Positions 61,116 through 64,000 of a stretch of DNA of 64,000 nucleotides are shown here, one piece after another. Position numbers and translations under genes: made by a program. The stretch is from NCBI GenBank assembly GCA_903813345.2, contig CAIIXF020000003.1, forward strand, positions 11,982,931 through 12,046,930, written 5' to 3'. The number at the start of each line of letters is the position of its first letter. Positions within the stretch are counted from its first letter, which is position 1. Below the pieces are notes generated by a model that saw only the letters and a program-made list of their open reading frames with translations, was not told where the DNA came from and searched no databases. The DNA is from Owenia fusiformis. Its lineage: Eukaryota; Annelida; Polychaeta; Sabellida; Oweniidae.

Positions 61116-61937
61116 ATGGCAGATTCTAACTGGAGATACGTGACATCTGCAATCGACAAACTAACATCGATTATGGATAACTATTTTGATGAACTGAACA
61201 CTTTGAAAGGACGGTTCAAAAATCTTCAAACATTTATGCCTCATTCCACAAAAGTTATGACTTGTTGGCATTGCAAACGAACAGGACATCGGAAAGCCTT
61301 TTGTAACTTATACAAGGCAACACATCACTTCTGCTCAAGATGTAATTTGACTGGACACCGTGATAAAGACCACCCAACTACACCAGCTCCTACACCAGCT
61401 AAGCCAAAGGTGAATTCTGTTTTTGTCCAAGCAAATATAAAACCTGTGAAGTGCCATAATAAGTATGCTCAAGCTGCAACCGTTGACATGGATATATACA
61501 CCAGAGTGATGGCAGACTACAAAAGAATCGAAAGTGAACTTTTCGGCCAGAAACATGGAAATGACATTTACAGAGCAAAAATCCAAGATCTACAGAGTGA
61601 AACAGCAGACCTCAAATCGCGGATCAAATCCCAGAAGAAACAGATAGTCTCATTAGAGAAGGAATTACACACATCGCAGGCTGAAATCAATGCACTTTCA
61701 TCTCAGAAAAGTGAATACTCCAAGCTGATACAAAAACGAAATGCTGAATTAAAGGAGACTATCTCAAAGTCTGTGCCAAGTACAATGATTATACCAGATT
61801 ATGAACACACAAGTCATTCTATTGATTTTTGGAAACTGGGATTCAATATTATTGGAATGGGTTCAAATCCCAACAGTGCTATTTCGAATTCTAAACTGGA
61901 TCAGATGGATTTTAATGTTAAAATGGACAGGTGTTGA
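61116..61937 (+). CDS. Zinc-knuckle/coiled-coil ORF of the LTR element (Gag-like?)
   Basis: A 273-aa intact frame starting about 100 bp after the 5' LTR. Two zinc knuckles lie near the N-terminus: CWHCKRTGHRKAFC (50-63) is a canonical CX2CX4HX4C, and CSRCNLTGHRDKDH (73-86) has His for the last Cys. A TPAPTPAKPK linker follows, then a long charged, heptad-like stretch (about 140-215, SRIKSQKKQIVSLEKELHT) likely to form a coiled coil. Classic Gag has a capsid domain before the knuckles; here only 49 residues precede them, so the domain order is unusual. It could be a reduced Gag or an unrelated nucleic-acid-binding protein. It would bind RNA and self-associate; that is inferred. Confidence 0.8.
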   Translation: MADSNWRYVTSAIDKLTSIMDNYFDELNTLKGRFKNLQTFMPHSTKVMTCWHCKRTGHRKAFCNLYKATHHFCSRCNLTGHRDKDHPTTPAPTPAKPKVNSVFVQANIKPVKCHNKYAQAATVDMDIYTRVMADYKRIESELFGQKHGNDIYRAKIQDLQSETADLKSRIKSQKKQIVSLEKELHTSQAEINALSSQKSEYSKLIQKRNAELKETISKSVPSTMIIPDYEHTSHSIDFWKLGFNIIGMGSNPNSAISNSKLDQMDFNVKMDRC

Positions 61938-62006
61938 TTACCTGTTACCTCCAATTGATGACAAATATTTACATACTGCATCTACATTTATACTCATTTG
62001 TGGTGA

Positions 62007-62310
62007 TTAGCCTTAATGGTGTTTATCAAATATTAGCCTTAATGGTGTTTATCAAATATTAGCCTTAATGGTGTTTATCAAACATTAGCCTTAATGGTGT
62101 TTATCAAACATTAGCCTTAATGGTGTTTATCAAATATTAGCCTTAATGGTGTTTATCAAACATTAGCCTTAAAGGTGTTTATCAAATATTAGCCCTAAAT
62201 GGTGTGTTATAATAGCCTATAATGGTGTTGCATTTACCTTAATGGTGTTCTTAGCCTTAATGGTGCCAACGACTTGCCCAAGTGGTGTTATATTAACTAA
62301 TGGTGCTAGT
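62007..62310 (+). repeat. 26-bp tandem repeat inside the LTR element
   Basis: About seven copies of tagccttaatggtgtttatc plus aaatat at a 26-bp period run from 62007 to about 62195. Decayed 'ttaatggtgt' words continue to about 62310. It begins about 70 bp after the ORF stop. Confidence 0.9.
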
Positions 62311-62690
62311 ACTGTAGTGTATTTCACTGTGCCTAAATGATTAATTGTATGATGTACTAAAGTGAAATGATGAACAGTCAATGTGAGGTAAATATAAATG
62401 TATTCTTAATCAACAACTGTATAATCAGGTAATCTACATCAAGTCTGATGTTACTTAACTATTATTATCTTGTATTGTTATTCAATTTATTTTTGTTTCT
62501 TAGACACTCCACTATATTCTTCATGGTTTTCTTTATACTATGTTTTGTTCTGGTAGTGGATGTTAAAGGGGAGGTTACACCATTGCTTAATATTTATTGT
62601 TAACCATTTTGATAAGTGAAGTTTTACATTTTCTTTATTCATGGCCGAGTTAGGCTTAATGCGGGACGCATTAGGACGTGTCCGCGTGAA

Positions 62691-63072
62691 TGTAACATGG
62701 TCATTTTCACATTTTATATTATTACTGTTCATATTAATCAATCCCTATTCATCTCAATATAACAGGTCCCTAAGTAGGTTGTTTGCAGTTTTACTCTTTT
62801 AATACCATCACCTTTTATTGAAACCAGTTATTCAACTATGCAAACTGTGTCAGTTTTATATATCTATTGTTCCCTTATATGGTCTTTCTCACTCACATGT
62901 AGCTGAGTTTGGGTGTTGGCTTGTCAGTAGTTGTTGTAAGAGTTAATGTTGTACATTACAGAGCATTGTATTTTGAACATTGAAGTTTGAAATATACTAT
63001 TTTATATATATTTTAATTTGAAGTTCGAGTTATTTAATTGCCACCCACGGGCCTTCCACACGCCCATTTACA
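62691..63072 (+). repeat. 3' LTR, 382 bp
   Basis: TGTAACATGG...CCATTTACA. It is followed by the target copy taaa. It lacks the 10-bp insertion of the 5' LTR and differs from it mainly in the last roughly 110 bp. Confidence 0.92.
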
Positions 63073-63076
63073 TAAA

Positions 63077-64000
63077 TATATCTCAGAGTTATATTTTGTC
63101 TATTAGAGAGATTTCGCAACTCACTTATTGCATGTTTATTATTCCCTTATGACTTACATAACGTACAACAAGAGGAGGGAAAGCCCCAACGCTTTAGCGA
63201 TGACTGACATATTACGTCTCTTGCGTACCATCTTCGTTTGCGCAAATTCTCACCAGTAAGTTTTCGAATATAACGCGTCGTTGTGATGTTTTAATCGATT
63301 TGAGCATATTCCTTACATCTTTATTTATCTTGATGTGAAATAACAAGCTATGATATTGGTTAACACGCCAGAAATAAACATAATATTACTCGAAGCGTTA
63401 TTAGAAAATTTTGAATCCGCCATTTTTGTTTGTCGATTTTGACCAATCAGAGACGTGGGTCATCTCAATACAGGTTTACATTATAAGCGTATGTCATCTT
63501 TGAACTCTGGGGTAAAGCTCTGTGCATGTACGTCTATATGATATTATAGACGACGATTTATAAGAGTGGAGAGGTTAAGCTACCGTTTAAAATCCAAAAC
63601 GCAACTTAAACGTATCAATCTGCCCTATACAAATACATGTAGAGTTCACACATAAATAGCCGTTCAGCTCTAGTGTTTGTTTAGACTATACCATAGCTTG
63701 TAATGAATCCCATTGATGAAGTTCAATAGCTGGTTTTCTAATACATATTTTAAACGAGCTCGTTTCGTAAGATTATTGGAGTTAAATCATGCGTAACATA
63801 CATCATCTTCTTCAGAAAGAATTATACTCTGCATCGAAATCAAAATTGCAAGGATAGTATTCAACAGACATGAGTATAATGATTCCCGTTGATAGCAACG
63901 TGAAAATTTAAAATTTCCCGTTCTAAACACGCAACTTTGAAGTTGAACGGGTATCTGAAGTAGACTAAAGCGATACAAGCCTATGTTGATTCAATGTACT
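63077..64000. other. Intergenic, no gene recognised
   Basis: No exon, RNA gene or mobile element recognised. The small minus frame at 63787-63978 has no domain. Confidence 0.5.

Larger units (their letters stand above)
60629..63072 (+). mobile_element. Complete LTR element without pol (2.44 kb)
   Basis: Direct LTRs at 60629-61011 and 62691-63072, both starting TGTAAC and ending TTTACA, are flanked by the 4-bp direct repeat taaa (60625-60628, 63073-63076). A tRNA-Leu-type primer site follows the 5' LTR by one base. The 1.68-kb interior carries one 273-aa ORF and a 26-bp tandem array; protease, reverse transcriptase and integrase are absent. No purine tract touches the 3' LTR; the nearest is aaaggggagg near 62566. 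It is therefore a non-autonomous element that would need enzymes supplied from elsewhere. Confidence 0.9.

Overview
This is a window of animal nuclear DNA. It is AT-rich, its genes are split by introns with GT/AG boundaries, it contains metazoan gene families, and most of its length is repeats and transposon debris. The motif tacatgta is frequent, and the reverse-transcriptase remnants and G-tract-flanked short elements look like those of marine invertebrates. A lophotrochozoan such as a mollusc is my best guess, but this is only an inference. There are no bacterial operons and no CRISPR arrays.

Four protein genes can be assembled. (1) A cytosolic-type sulfotransferase lies on + in seven coding exons (16970-30276, 324 aa). 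(2) An intact single-exon beta-1,4-galactosyltransferase-like type II membrane protein lies on + (33405-34484, 359 aa). (3) A MYLIP/IDOL-type E3 ubiquitin ligase (FERM plus C-terminal RING) lies on - in six coding exons (46155 down to 37024, 439 aa). (4) A secreted/type I membrane protein lies on - in thirteen coding exons (59335 down to 51926, 667 aa). It looks like the animal proteins with tandem LolA-like domains. In all three split genes every exon phase joins without a frame break. Genes 1 and 2 point the same way, 2 and 3 are tail to tail, and 3 and 4 point the same way. The two enzymes that may act on glycans or small acceptors (sulfotransferase, galactosyltransferase) are neighbours, but nothing shows that they work together.

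Region by region: 1-16 kb has no gene I recognise. It holds foldback and G-tract repeats, a three-copy dispersed family rich in TCTTGACACG-like words, a TG-rich low-complexity block (11.7-12.5 kb) and a LINE reverse-transcriptase scrap (15.5 kb). Positions 17-30 kb are the sulfotransferase gene. Its introns carry a 607-bp foldback element with a visible target duplication, a broken DD37D-type mariner transposase, several tandem arrays and a cluster of inverted repeats. Positions 31.8-33.3 kb are a TIR element (TA target) containing a 5'-truncated LINE tail, ending about 120 bp before the galactosyltransferase start. Positions 37-46 kb are MYLIP, with an exact 134-bp satellite in intron 3. Positions 48.5-51.4 kb are a 2.9-kb foldback element with about 290-bp terminal inverted repeats and three internal 130-170-bp hairpins. 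Positions 52-59 kb are the LolA-like gene. Positions 60.6-63.1 kb are a complete, pol-less LTR element with a tRNA-Leu-type primer site and a single zinc-knuckle/coiled-coil ORF.

The most unusual items are the pol-less LTR element, whose one ORF has an atypical domain order, and the foldback element at 48.5-51.4 kb.
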